Notes: a model not told the origin generated them from the letters alone. 64,000 nt of DNA from Spirochaetota bacterium (GCA_013426755.1 AP019861.1:1600454-1664453), one strand, 5' to 3'; positions 16,214 to 26,325 are shown, numbered from the stretch's first letter. A program made the numbers and translations.

Positions 16214-19200
16214 ATGAAAAAAATAACCGATTCTTTTACTCGAAGCCAAAATTTCACTAACCTAGCAATGATGTCCATAACCTCTCTTATCCTTATTATC
16301 ATCACTGCAATAAGTGGATGCACGGTTGCAGCAAGCGCACCAGAACAAGACTCTGCCCCGACTATCAGCGCAGAGGATATTTACTTTCAAACTAATGCAA
16401 TCTACAATAATCCTATTGCCATCGTAAGTGATAATACTATCACAATAAAAAACATTAAAAACAGACTCACCTCTTCTAGTGAAACGCTCTCGGTCAGCAT
16501 CGTAGACGTTGTTCATGAAGGTAGCCAGCCCGAATACGTCGCAGAACCTTCTACTTTCACGATACCCGCTCACGAACTCAATCCCGATGGGATCTCATCT
16601 ACTAATATAGAAATCTCCCAAGTCATAGCCATTCTCCCAACCGCACTCAATAGACGCGGACTCAGTAGACGCATTCTGTATAAGGTTGCCGTAGACCTCA
16701 AAGGGCTCGTCCAGGTCAAATTAAGTGGCAATACGGAAGACATTCTTCTAACTGAAGGTATTTCCTTCTCCGATGATGTCACCTTGAAACCTTGTGCTAA
16801 TTATCCACCGACACTTACAGTCTTAGAAGGCGGACTTCCAACCGATGCCTTTCAGCCTTCGATCAGTAAGAACGTTGACCCCTACCAAGCAGGGGCTACG
16901 CGCGCTTCTCTTAAACTCATGGAGAACAACAACCTTTATTCTGAGTTTGCCTTCGATGTTAACGTCCAGGACTGTCTAGCCAATCAAGACATCTCATTTG
17001 CCTTCTCAGGTCCGCATGCCAATCTTTATGATACGCTCGGCGCAGCAGCCAGTGTCTCCAGCAACATAATCACTATCAGCAACCTCAAAAATCGTCATGA
17101 CTTCGGTGACCTCGACCCCACACATCCGCTCAGCCAAATAGATGCGCACCTCCACGTGACCGTTCAAGATCAAGACAATGCACCAGGCTTCATAGTCGCT
17201 ACAATTAACCCCCTTACGCTACCCTCTGATGCTCTCAATCCAGCAGGAATTACAGCAGGCACGTATCCACTCTCAGAAAAAGTTACGGTCACCACACCCG
17301 ATATCACGGAGGGACTCACCTACGACTTCGAGCTAGACCTCACAGCGCTGCGTGTCCTTAAACTAAGCGGTAATGTTTATGATGCTTACTTTTACGAAGA
17401 TGTCTTTCTCTCAGATATTACAATCAAACCCTGTCGTAAGACCTACGCTCCTACTGCAGCCGTCTTACTTGGAGAAACTGTCCTCAGTACTGTCACAACG
17501 ACTGTAAGCAGTCCTTCTATCCCCATTAATCCTTATGAGCCAGGCACCGCAGCACAGGGTAGTGTCATCTTAAATGAAAATGGTTCTCCTATTGAAACGT
17601 ATTCGTTTGACATCATTGTTCCACCTTGTACGTTAAAAAGCCCAACAGGAAATATTGTTGGCATGACGGGGGTAAGAGGAAACCTAAACGATATTGGATC
17701 AGATGTTAATCCTTGGGATATTGACAGTGACCTAAGATTAGACCTTGCCTCACGGATGATCACAGATTCTAATGCTGACTATGGAGGTCATCATTACACG
17801 CTTACTGAGAACATTGACCTCAGCGTAGTAGAAGCACCGTGGAGCGAATCTTCTACGCACAGCCAGCCTAGGACAACAGGCTTCGCTCCTATCAATAACC
17901 TGGCTGGAACGTTCAATTGTGACAATAACGAAATTTCTAATTTATTTATTACTAATCGCACTTCAAGGATGGGACTTTTTATTACGGTGCAAAATACGGC
18001 GATTATTAGAGGCTGCACTCTTACTTCTCCTCAGGTAATCACGCATAGTGATACAACAGGCGTGGTCGCTGCATACCTTGCTGGTCGTGTTGAGGACGTT
18101 CATGTCAAAGACGCCGTTCTTACAGGCGATGCAGGAGTAGGCGGATTAGTAGCAGAAAATAGGGGGTCTATTGTTGCTTCATCTATTACGAGAGGAATGA
18201 TTACAGGGGGCGATCATACGGGGGGCATTGCAGGGGTTAACCTTCGCGGTGCTTCTATCGATGATTCATCTATTACTGACGGAAATATTACAGGACTCAA
18301 TGTTACTGGAGGTTTGGCAGGAAGAAATTATGGTTCTATTGATAATACATCTTTTATTAGCGGAACTGTTAACGGATCAAATTCTACAGGTGGGCTTGTA
18401 GGGACTAACCACGGTAGTGGTTCTATCATTAATTCATCGTTCGCTGGAATGTCTATTAGTGGCAATAACTACACAGGGGGACTTGTCGGAACACACCATG
18501 GTGCTATTAGCAACTCCTTTTTTGCTGGGGGAAGTATTAGCAGCCGTTTGAGAGTAGGAGGACTTGTCGGAAGAAGTAGTGGTAGTGTTGTTGATTCTTA
18601 CGTTAATCTAACTGCTCCTCTTGAAGGAATCTACACAGTGGGTGGGTTAATCGGATATGCTGAGCCCAGTAGTAGCACCAGTAATTCTCATGTTCGTATC
18701 AATTCTACTCTAAAAGCAACGTTAGCATTCTCACGGATAGGCGGATTAGTCGGACGTTTAGGTGGAAATATTGAAAACTCTTATGTAGTCCTTGCTAGTG
18801 GTGGAAAAATAGAAGGAAATCGAGCTATTGGTGGGTTAGTCGGATATGCTGAGCCCAATAGTAGCATCAGTAATTCTTATGTTCATATTGGTTCTCTTAT
18901 AGAAAGTTCTACCTCGTCATCACAGTTAGGCGGGTTAGTTGGATGGCTTGAGAATGGAAGTATTGACAACTCTTATGCTATAACCACTGGTAGTGGACGG
19001 ATCGAAGGCGAACAAGCAGTCGGTGGCTTAGTCGGACTGGGAGAAGCGGGTCATATTAATAATTCTTATGCTAACGTAGCGCTCCTGGGTTCCAGTGAGC
19101 TGGGGGGATTGGTCGGCAATGCTCAAAACAGTCTCAGTATCAGTAACTCTTATGCTATTGGCGAAGTATCCGAACGTCCTTCAGCTTCATCTGTAGGTGG

Positions 19201-19489
19201 TTTTGTGGGGGCTGCTAGTGGCATTACTGTTGTCTCTTCTTACTGGGACCCCGCTACAACGACGCAGTCGGCTAGTCCTGAAGGGATAAGCAGAACTACT
19301 GCCCAGCTGCAAGTAGCAGCCCCTGTTTTTGCTATTCCACCCCTTCCCCTTCCTCCAGATGCGGTCTACGTTGGCTGGGATTCAAGCATATGGCGGTTTA
19401 CTGCAGGAGAATATCCAAGGTTACTCCAAGTTGTCTGTCCCAATCGTCAAAGCAATCCAACCGCTACTAGTTGTGATCCTATTCCCTAG
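16214..19489 (+). CDS. GLUG-repeat lipoprotein, two-domain subfamily, member 4
   Basis: 1091 residues from the ATG at 16214 (ribosome-binding site GGGAAG). Lipobox AISGC, Cys36. It is the closest paralog of the preceding gene: N-terminal domains and tail are nearly identical, and the middle (about 618-995, around 15 GLUG units) carries its own set of repeats and lacks the 63-residue duplication. Two Cys-bounded domains and the FNCDNNEISNLFI segment precede the GLUG region. Identical flanks with a variable core suggest exchange or expansion and contraction of the repeat cassette. Confidence 0.88.
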   Translation: MKKITDSFTRSQNFTNLAMMSITSLILIIITAISGCTVAASAPEQDSAPTISAEDIYFQTNAIYNNPIAIVSDNTITIKNIKNRLTSSSETLSVSIVDVVHEGSQPEYVAEPSTFTIPAHELNPDGISSTNIEISQVIAILPTALNRRGLSRRILYKVAVDLKGLVQVKLSGNTEDILLTEGISFSDDVTLKPCANYPPTLTVLEGGLPTDAFQPSISKNVDPYQAGATRASLKLMENNNLYSEFAFDVNVQDCLANQDISFAFSGPHANLYDTLGAAASVSSNIITISNLKNRHDFGDLDPTHPLSQIDAHLHVTVQDQDNAPGFIVATINPLTLPSDALNPAGITAGTYPLSEKVTVTTPDITEGLTYDFELDLTALRVLKLSGNVYDAYFYEDVFLSDITIKPCRKTYAPTAAVLLGETVLSTVTTTVSSPSIPINPYEPGTAAQGSVILNENGSPIETYSFDIIVPPCTLKSPTGNIVGMTGVRGNLNDIGSDVNPWDIDSDLRLDLASRMITDSNADYGGHHYTLTENIDLSVVEAPWSESSTHSQPRTTGFAPINNLAGTFNCDNNEISNLFITNRTSRMGLFITVQNTAIIRGCTLTSPQVITHSDTTGVVAAYLAGRVEDVHVKDAVLTGDAGVGGLVAENRGSIVASSITRGMITGGDHTGGIAGVNLRGASIDDSSITDGNITGLNVTGGLAGRNYGSIDNTSFISGTVNGSNSTGGLVGTNHGSGSIINSSFAGMSISGNNYTGGLVGTHHGAISNSFFAGGSISSRLRVGGLVGRSSGSVVDSYVNLTAPLEGIYTVGGLIGYAEPSSSTSNSHVRINSTLKATLAFSRIGGLVGRLGGNIENSYVVLASGGKIEGNRAIGGLVGYAEPNSSISNSYVHIGSLIESSTSSSQLGGLVGWLENGSIDNSYAITTGSGRIEGEQAVGGLVGLGEAGHINNSYANVALLGSSELGGLVGNAQNSLSISNSYAIGEVSERPSASSVGGFVGAASGITVVSSYWDPATTTQSASPEGISRTTAQLQVAAPVFAIPPLPLPPDAVYVGWDSSIWRFTAGEYPRLLQVVCPNRQSNPTATSCDPIP

Positions 19490-19900
19490 TTGCCTATTCT
19501 ATTGCCTAGTGCCTTTTCCCTAGTTCTTATTACCTGCTGCCCATTGCTATTCTTAAATTGTACCAATCCTAATCTAGCTTTCTTATTCTGCTTCGATAGA
19601 TAGATAGCATAAGAAAGCACGGTAAGGGAGATGAATATAAGAGTTCACTCATTTACTTTATATTGCTTATTATAGAATACCTGCAGTCAGTCATATGATA
19701 TTATGATATGATATAGCTGCATGTGTATGCTAATATTTCTGTGTCTGGAGACTTCTAGTCACCTCTCAGTCTTCATTACAATTTTAAATGAAGCGAGACT
19801 ACATTTTTGTTCAGAGTTCTCACAAGAGACCGACTAAAAACTAACTTTTTCGATCAGGCAATATAAAAATATGTATTTCTAGTCAAGTCATATAAAACCA
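19490..19900. other. Convergent intergenic region
   Basis: Lies between the end of the plus-strand lipoprotein block and the 3' end of mtlK. It contains CCTAGT-type short repeats just after the stop, a hairpin at 19577-19618, and AT-rich DNA with CATATGATATTATGATATGATATAG near 19690. No open frame is supported. Confidence 0.5.
19577..19618 (+). terminator. Hairpin downstream of the plus-strand lipoprotein block
   Basis: Perfect 10-bp arms GCTTTCTTAT (19577-19586) and ATAAGAAAGC (19609-19618) with a 22-nt loop. There is no following T-run, so terminator function is uncertain. Sequence around it is related to 16030-16080, where the stem is largely lost. Confidence 0.4.
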
Positions 19901-21382
19901 TTATTTCTGATCAGTGATACCATGTCTTAGGCTGTAAGCGACTTGTTCGAGGTAACGTGGATGAGAAATAACGTCATTGCCCCATAGCGATGGATTAAAT
20001 AGGAGACCACGCTGGAATCCATATTTATTGATAAGCGAGCGTAATTGCTGTTCTTCACCGTCGTGATAGTCAGGAAATTTGCCTGCTAAAAATAGGCGCG
20101 TCACAGATGCCCAATTAACAATGATTTCTACAGCATAATTGATAGGCCCGCCGGTCTTAAGATTGGCAACTAAGGTGGGAAGAACAAATTTGGGTACTTT
20201 TGCCATTCCATCACAACCAATACGCGTAAGCGTATCACTGATCTGCGTGTTGGTGAACCGTTTTGTTACTGTGGCGAGGTATTTTTCTGGATTTAATGCT
20301 TTTAAATGCTGTAATTTGGGGAGAACTTCTGTAAATTGATAAGTGTCAAAAAATTTTCTGTGTTCTAAATTGGCTATGACCTGATCGTATGTTTGGTAGC
20401 CTAACAGCAGACCTCGGTAGGCTAGTGAAGAATGCCCTGCATTTAAAACTCTAAGTTTGAGTTCTTCAAAGTCCTTGACATCAGAGACGATCTCAGCACG
20501 ACCTTTTTCAAAGGGCGGTCGTTCCGCTTTGAAATTATCCTCTATCACCCATTGCCAGAATGTCTCAGCATGGACAGGAACTTCGTCTTCGTAATCATAG
20601 GTAGTCTTCAAATATGTCACGTACTCAGGATTGAATGCAGGTGTGATTCTATCGACCATAGAATTAGGAAAGGACACAGACCGCTCAATCCACTCTATAA
20701 AAGCTGCGTCTTCTCCTACTTCCCTTAGAAACATCATCAGTCCCATTCGCAAAATATTACCATTGCCAATAACATTGTCGCAAGAAAGAAGTGTTAAAGG
20801 CGCTCCCCCCGCTTCGAATCTAGCTTTAAGCCCAATTCGTAAAAACCCATATATCGTAAGCGGAGGATTATCTACAATAAGATCATTGACAATATCACGA
20901 TGAGATAGCATTAATTTCTCTTCAGATTCAATAATATAATAGCCGCCTTCTGTGACCGTAAAAGTAATAAGCTTGCACTTATCATCAGCAACAATTTTTA
21001 TGAATTTCTCAATGTCATCACAACTTGAAAATACCGTTTGATGTGAAGCTATAATTTCACATTTAGGATCGGACGTCCCGCTTAATTCAATAAGCGTATA
21101 AAGATTGTCCTGCACCCTCATTTTATTTAGCAGTGGCGTATCAGAGCGGCGGAGACTTGTACCGATAATCCGCCAAGGTAGGTTAGGGTCTGCATCTAAC
21201 ATGCGCTGCATACACAATGCTTGATGTGCTCTATGAAAATTGCCAAGCCCTACATGAAGCCAGATTTTTTCTGCTTGGTCTACTTGAGACGGATAGGATG
21301 GAAAGACTAATTGATTTGAATGCGTAGCCTTAGCCATCTTATTTTTAAGGGTTTCTAAAGACGTGCGATTTAACTTCATCAT
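19901..21382 (-). CDS. mtlK: Mannitol 2-dehydrogenase family (polyol-specific long-chain dehydrogenase)
   Basis: 493 residues, the usual length. It oxidises a polyol such as mannitol, or arabinitol or sorbitol in relatives, to the ketose with NAD+. Visible motifs: the dinucleotide-binding loop GLGNFHRAHQ (45-54), TVTEGGY (142-148), PNSMVDRITP (239-248), and the catalytic set K-x4-N-x2-H as Lys309, Asn314 and His317. It is the last gene of the operon, 91 bp after the ABC ATPase, the same order as the Rhodobacter smoEFGK-mtlK cluster. Fructuronate and tagaturonate reductases belong to the same superfamily, but the transporter context favours a polyol. Exact substrate not determined. Confidence 0.88.
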   Translation of the reverse strand: MMKLNRTSLETLKNKMAKATHSNQLVFPSYPSQVDQAEKIWLHVGLGNFHRAHQALCMQRMLDADPNLPWRIIGTSLRRSDTPLLNKMRVQDNLYTLIELSGTSDPKCEIIASHQTVFSSCDDIEKFIKIVADDKCKLITFTVTEGGYYIIESEEKLMLSHRDIVNDLIVDNPPLTIYGFLRIGLKARFEAGGAPLTLLSCDNVIGNGNILRMGLMMFLREVGEDAAFIEWIERSVSFPNSMVDRITPAFNPEYVTYLKTTYDYEDEVPVHAETFWQWVIEDNFKAERPPFEKGRAEIVSDVKDFEELKLRVLNAGHSSLAYRGLLLGYQTYDQVIANLEHRKFFDTYQFTEVLPKLQHLKALNPEKYLATVTKRFTNTQISDTLTRIGCDGMAKVPKFVLPTLVANLKTGGPINYAVEIIVNWASVTRLFLAGKFPDYHDGEEQQLRSLINKYGFQRGLLFNPSLWGNDVISHPRYLEQVAYSLRHGITDQK

Positions 21383-21473
21383 TCAATAATGCTTAACAAA
21401 ATCATTCCAACAAACTAGATTTTTTTATAAATAACATGCCAAGAAATAATTAAAGAATCTTTCATAAAAACCA

Positions 21474-22784
21474 CTAAGAACGAACTTTACTAAAAATATT
21501 TTTTCCTTCACCATTAAACAAGTAAACACGTTCTGGATCAAGGACGACAGAAACCGAATCTCTACCTGCTAACGTCGCTGGATCACCAGTTAAACGAACA
21601 GTAATTGCATTTTGATTAGAAATCTGGTTTTCTAATCCAGGTAGTGCATGTGTCCTGGTTTCAGCAAGCATAGGGTCAATGGATTTGGGATTTTCCTTAG
21701 CCAGAGAAGTTGTTTTTATTTTAGAATGTTCTTTAATTTTAGCATTTTCTTTGGTTTCACTTTGAGTCTTATTCGCCATAGGGTGCGAATGAATTGTTCC
21801 ATAAAGATAAGAAGTACTTCCCAAGTTTTCAATAATATCAACCGTTGCTGTAAGGGTAGGTTTGTTTTTTACAGCAGTTGCCTTTGGATTAGAAATAACT
21901 TCTAAATGCTCGGGGCGAACACCTAAAATAATCGGTGCTCCCACTTTAAGTGAAGAAGCCACTTCGGTGAAATCACGACCGATCTCGATAGTTTGCTGAT
22001 CGGCTACTTTAAGCGTAAGAGCACGGTTTTCCATACGAGAAAGGGTTGCTTGAAAGAAATTCATCTTAGGCGTACCAATGAACCCTGCGACAAAAACATT
22101 GTCGGGGTTATGATAAATTTCAGTGGGTGTGCCGACTTGTTCGAGCGTACCATTATTGAGAACGACAATTCTACTCGCTAGCGTCATCGCTTCGATTTGG
22201 TCATGGGTGACGTAGATCATGGTTGTTTTAAGGCGCTTGTGAAGAAGCGATATTTCAATGCGCGTCTGCACACGAAGGGCTGCATCTAGATTAGATAATG
22301 GCTCATCAAATAAAAATAATTGAGGTTCTCTAACGATAGCTCGCCCGATCGCTACGCGTTGACGCTGTCCGCCTGAAAGATGTTTGGGTTTGGTTTCTAA
22401 GTAAGCTGTAAGATTTAACATTGCAGCCGCCTTTTCGACGCGTTCAGTGATAACATTCGGAGCGATTTTAGCTAATTTCAATGCAAACGCCATGTTTTCA
22501 CGAACATTCATATGTGGATACAATGCATAAGACTGGAAGACCATTGCCATATTCCTGCGTGACGGACGAATGTCTGTAATGTCTGATCCTTCCAGAGAAA
22601 TTTTACCACTCGTAGGGTCTTCTAAGCCAGCAATCATTCGCAGCAAAGTCGATTTCCCACAACCAGAGGGACCTACAAATACAACCAATTCTCCGCTCTT
22701 AACATCGAGCGAGAAATTTTTAATGGTATCTTCATTTAACGTATGAAATCGTTTAACAATATTTTCTAACCTAAGTGTAGCCAC
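21474..22784 (-). CDS. smoK: Polyol ABC transporter ATP-binding protein (MalK/UgpC type)
   Basis: 436 residues starting at GTG 22784, with GAGGT upstream. Walker [10 protein letters not shown] (38-46), Q-loop Gln84, signature LSGGQ (136-140), Walker B LFLFDE (156-161) and switch His194 are all intact, so it should hydrolyse ATP to drive import. The C-terminal TOBE-type regulatory half is longer than in typical 330-370-residue homologs: about 55 residues rich in Lys, Glu, Thr and Asn (about 336-390) interrupt it between the IHSHP and ITVRL strands. This insert is low-complexity and of unknown function. The gene sits between the second permease and mtlK. Confidence 0.92.
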   Translation of the reverse strand: MATLRLENIVKRFHTLNEDTIKNFSLDVKSGELVVFVGPSGCGKSTLLRMIAGLEDPTSGKISLEGSDITDIRPSRRNMAMVFQSYALYPHMNVRENMAFALKLAKIAPNVITERVEKAAAMLNLTAYLETKPKHLSGGQRQRVAIGRAIVREPQLFLFDEPLSNLDAALRVQTRIEISLLHKRLKTTMIYVTHDQIEAMTLASRIVVLNNGTLEQVGTPTEIYHNPDNVFVAGFIGTPKMNFFQATLSRMENRALTLKVADQQTIEIGRDFTEVASSLKVGAPIILGVRPEHLEVISNPKATAVKNKPTLTATVDIIENLGSTSYLYGTIHSHPMANKTQSETKENAKIKEHSKIKTTSLAKENPKSIDPMLAETRTHALPGLENQISNQNAITVRLTGDPATLAGRDSVSVVLDPERVYLFNGEGKNIFSKVRS

Positions 22785-22943
22785 TACTTATTACCTCAAA
22801 CCAGATCTGTTATCAAATTACCATTTAACCGGTAAAACGTTGTAAAATAAAATATATTCTGCTCTCATTTATAATGCTCTTGCCTTCATTTATAAAACTC
22901 TTGCCCTCGTTTATAGAATATTTGATACTGCCATCAGAATAAT
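22785..22943. other. Spacer in the polyol operon with short direct repeats
   Basis: 159 bp between smoG and smoK. 22861-22917 holds three imperfect copies of a 20-22-bp unit (CTCTTGCCCTCATTTATAA type). No gene seen. Confidence 0.5.
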
Positions 22944-23780
22944 TTACTTGACTGCACCAAACGTTAGCCCCTGGACGATCTGCTTCTGACAAAACCAGCC
23001 CAGCACCACAATAGGAAGACACGTCAGTAACGACGCCGCCGATAATTTAGCCCAAAATAACCCCTCAGGACTAGAATATGACGCTATCAATGTCGCCAGT
23101 GACCCCGCATCATTCGCACTGAGATTGATCGACCAAAACGATTCATTCCACGCTAGAACAAAGCTAAGCAATGCAGTCGAGACAATACCTCCCAGATTGA
23201 TAGGTAACAACACGAAGATAAATTGTTGAAAAACACTCGTGCCATCCATAATACAGGCTTCTAAAATTTCCTTAGGCGTGTCCTTAAAGCTAAAATACAA
23301 AATCCACACCACTATAGGCAAATTGATAAGTGTAAAAATAATTGTGATTCCAACCAGGCTATCTAAGAGACCGATATTTCTGTAAATCAAATATATCGGC
23401 ACCAATACACCCACCGCAGGCAACATTTTAGTCGAGATCATCCACAGCAATAAATTTTTTGTGTGTTTACCAGGGAAAAATGCCATCGCATAGGCTGCTG
23501 GAAGGGCTAATGCAAGGGCTATAATTGTTGAAAAGCCCGCTAGAAATAGAGAATTGAACGCGTAACTGAAATAATTGCTTCGCTCCTGGATAACCGTAAA
23601 GTTTTCCAACGTTGGCTCAAATATTAGCAGTGGTGGAATACTTATCGCTTGCAATTCTGTTTTAAAACTTGTAAGCGTCATCCAGAGGATTGGAAAAAAT
23701 ATCAAAACCGCCAAAATCCATGCCGATACGGCGCGTATTATTAACTTCACACGCTTTTCAGAGCGATAATCTGCCATCAT
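22944..23780 (-). CDS. smoG: Polyol ABC transporter inner-membrane permease (MalG type)
   Basis: 278 residues with six predicted membrane segments, the normal size for MalG-like permeases of carbohydrate transporters. The EAA loop that docks on the ATPase reads EILEACIMDGTSVFQQFIFVLLP (split about residues 190-212). The start ATG at 23780 has AGAAGG about 10 nt upstream. It pairs with the other permease gene, from which it is separated by 1.35 kb of mostly tandem-repeat DNA, an unusual interruption of this normally tight operon. Confidence 0.9.
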   Translation of the reverse strand: MMADYRSEKRVKLIIRAVSAWILAVLIFFPILWMTLTSFKTELQAISIPPLLIFEPTLENFTVIQERSNYFSYAFNSLFLAGFSTIIALALALPAAYAMAFFPGKHTKNLLLWMISTKMLPAVGVLVPIYLIYRNIGLLDSLVGITIIFTLINLPIVVWILYFSFKDTPKEILEACIMDGTSVFQQFIFVLLPINLGGIVSTALLSFVLAWNESFWSINLSANDAGSLATLIASYSSPEGLFWAKLSAASLLTCLPIVVLGWFCQKQIVQGLTFGAVK

Positions 23781-25127
23781 CTTTTAAAAACCTTCTCTTT
23801 CCGCTAACCCATTATTAAAACAATACTTTTTAACATTATCAGCAAACTCGTATACAAACTTGTTACTCTAATCTATTCACATCAAACTCTTATACAAACG
23901 TCTTCTCAATATCACTAAAACTTATTTTTTTATAAAACATTCATAAATTTTAGTTGACTTTTAAATTGGCATTGAAACATTGAACGTAATTATAATGGTA
24001 TCAATCTACTAGCATTAATTTACTGCACTAATTATTCACATCAAACTCTTATACAAACGTCTTCTCAATATCACTAGAACTTATTTTTTTACAAAACATT
24101 CATAAATTTTGGTTGACTTTTAAATTGGCATTGAAACATTGAACGTAATTATAATGGTATCAATCTACTTAATTGTATCAATCTACTGCATTATTCTACT
24201 GCACTAATTATTCACATCAAACTCTTATACAAACGTCTTCTCAATATCACTAAAACTTATTTTTTTATAAAACATTCATAAATTTTGGTTGACTTTTAAA
24301 TTGGCATTGAAACATTGAGCGCAATTATAATGGTATCAATCTACTGCATTATTCTACTGCACTAATTATTCACATCAAACTCTTATACAAACGTCTTCTC
24401 AATATCACTAAAACTTATTTTTTTATAAAACATTCATAAATTTTAGTTGACTTTTAAATTGGCATTGAAACATTGAACGTAATTATAATGGTATCAATCT
24501 ACTAGCATTAATCTACTGCATTAATCTACTGCACTAATTATTCACATCAAACTCTTATACAAACGTCTTCTCAATATCACTAAAACTTATTTTTTTATAA
24601 AACATTCATAAATTTTAGTTGACTTTTAAATTGGCATTGAAACATTGAGCGCAATTATAATGGTATCAATCTACTAACATTAATCTACTGCATTAATTTA
24701 CTGCACTAATTATTCACATCAAACTCTTATACAAACGTCTTCTCAATATCACTAGAACTTATTTTTTTACAAAATATTCATAAATTTTGGTTGACTTTTA
24801 AATTGGCATTGAAACATTGAACGTAATTATAATGGTATCAATCTACTGCATTAATTTACTGCATTAATTTACTGCACTAATCTATTCGCTTCAAACTCTT
24901 ATACAAACGTCTTCTCAATATCACTAAAACTTATTTTTTTATAAAACATTCATAAATTTTGGTTGACTTTTAAAATCGCACTCAGCTTAGCTGTAACCCA
25001 TAGACACCAGAATTTTAAGTCATTATAAACAAAGTACGGGAACTTTAAGTGATTGCAGTCATATAAAAATTGAATGGGAGGGGGGAAAGTCCCATATGAT
25101 AAGAGCATGTTTTGATAAGAGCATGTT
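23781..25127. other. 1.35-kb gene-free interruption of the polyol operon
   Basis: Mostly the tandem array at 23875-24974. The remaining 25000-25127 stretch holds GGGAGGGGGG followed by AAAGTCCC and a 16-bp direct repeat at the permease stop (25098-25129). No open frame is credible. Confidence 0.75.
23875..24974. repeat. Seven-copy tandem array, unit 158-176 bp
   Basis: The motif TTCACATCAAACTCTTATAC recurs at 23876, 24035, 24211, 24369, 24541 and 24713, with a diverged form at 24885; the last copy is truncated near 24974. Units are nearly identical. Their length varies (159, 176, 158, 172, 172, 172) through the number of ATCTACTGCATTA-type sub-repeats at the junctions. Each complete unit includes a plus-strand TTGGCA-N19-TATAAT, promoter-like but with a long spacer and antisense to the operon. 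No spacers or flanking cas genes, so it is not a CRISPR array. Confidence 0.9.
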
Positions 25128-25129
25128 TT
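25098..25129. repeat. 16-bp direct repeat at the end of smoF
   Basis: GATAAGAGCATGTTTT occurs at 25098-25113 and 25114-25129, the second copy overlapping the stop codon region of the permease gene. Confidence 0.75.
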
Positions 25130-26006
25130 ATTCGGTGAAATTTTTACCTACCGTTCGAATGAAAAAGATTGCAACAATATTCGCTAGCACGACGGCGACC
25201 AAGCCGCCAGCTGAAGCAATACCTACATCGAATTGCTGTAACGCCTGCGAAAATATCAAAAATGTCAAATTGGTCGTATCAAAACCAGGGCCACCGCCCG
25301 TAGTAATATAAATTTCTGCAAAAATACTGAGTAAAAATATAGTCTCAATCATCACAACAACAGCAATCGATCTAGACAAATGCGGCAGAATAATATCTTT
25401 AAATAAACGAAACCCTTCTGCACCATCGATCATAGCCGCTTCCAACTTCTCCTGGTCTAATGACTGCAGCGCTGTCATAAATATAAGGACCGCAAAAGGT
25501 AACCATTGCCACGAAAGAATAATCACAATTGCCGTAAGGGGATAATCCGCAAACCAATCGATCGCCCCAAAACCCAAAAAACCACTCACAAACGCAAAAA
25601 TCCCATACACCGGGTGAAAAAACATGTTCTTCCAGATAAGCGCATTCACAGCAGGCATGATGAAAAATGGAGCAATCAACATTAATCGCACAACACCGCG
25701 CCCCCAGAAATGTTGATTCACCAATAACGCCAACGTCAATCCACCACTTATCGTAATAATAAGCACACCTCCCACCAAGACTAACGTATTAATAATACTG
25801 TCGATAAAACCAGGGTCTGTAAAAAAGAACTCATAATTCGCTACACCATTAAATCCAATCGTATCAGGGTACAGCAAATTATAATCCAAAAAAGAAAAGT
25901 AAATCGTTACACCAAGTGGAATAATCATCCACACCATCAAAACCACAATCGTTGGATACGCAAGCCACCGATACCTGCGGACATTGATGTTCTGATCAGT
26001 ATTCAA
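25128..26006 (-). CDS. smoF: Polyol ABC transporter inner-membrane permease (MalF type)
   Basis: About 292 residues with six membrane segments; the EAA loop reads EKLEAAMIDGAEGFRLFKDIILP. No ATG lies near the N terminus. I chose the TTG at 26006 because GGTGGAG sits 5 nt upstream; an in-frame GTG (26021) or TTG (26033) could also serve. It forms the membrane channel with the second permease. The substrate-binding protein gene lies 292 bp upstream and the repeat array immediately downstream. Confidence 0.88.
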   Translation of the reverse strand: MNTDQNINVRRYRWLAYPTIVVLMVWMIIPLGVTIYFSFLDYNLLYPDTIGFNGVANYEFFFTDPGFIDSIINTLVLVGGVLIITISGGLTLALLVNQHFWGRGVVRLMLIAPFFIMPAVNALIWKNMFFHPVYGIFAFVSGFLGFGAIDWFADYPLTAIVIILSWQWLPFAVLIFMTALQSLDQEKLEAAMIDGAEGFRLFKDIILPHLSRSIAVVVMIETIFLLSIFAEIYITTGGGPGFDTTNLTFLIFSQALQQFDVGIASAGGLVAVVLANIVAIFFIRTVGKNFTE

Positions 26007-26033
26007 ATTGTCTCCACCCACGTTACACCCCAA

Positions 26034-26325
26034 AATACCACGTTATTATAAAGACATATTATTTTATTTATGGTTAAAGTATTAGACGTGATTTAGTCTA
26101 ATTGTCATACATTGATAGTATTTTAAGAGCATGCTGTTTTAGAGCACACTGTTTTTTATGGTTAAGTATTTGAAGAGGATTTATTAAAAGTAGCATTGAT
26201 GGTGTTATTGAAGCTAAGGCTAACCTAACTTTACAAAATAACACCACCAATGAATTACAAAACTAATAGTCTATTATAAAATAATAAATTTCTTACTCGA
26301 TGCATGAACACCGCTAGCAGAAACC
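26034..26325. other. smoE-smoF spacer
   Basis: 292 bp without a gene. It contains the long inverted repeat at 26194-26252 and two copies of AAGAGCATGCTGTTTT-like sequence near 26128-26155, related to the GAGCATGTTTT repeats at 25098. Confidence 0.5.
26194..26252 (-). terminator. 16-bp stem-loop between binding-protein and permease genes
   Basis: Arms 26194-26209 and 26237-26252 pair over 16 bp. The single non-Watson-Crick position is a G-U pair on the transcribed (minus-strand RNA) side. The loop is 27 nt. The position fits an attenuator or RNA-end stabiliser that would leave more transcript of the binding protein than of the membrane genes, as is common for binding-protein-dependent transporters. 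Confidence 0.5.

Noticed and set aside
24000..24850. Repeated promoters in the 170-bp units as firm calls
   Set aside because: TTGGCA-N19-TATAAT has a spacer two bases too long and arises from one repeated sequence, so seven occurrences are not independent evidence.
23875..24974. CRISPR array
   Set aside because: Units of about 170 bp are homogeneous over their whole length, with no unique spacers and no cas genes nearby.
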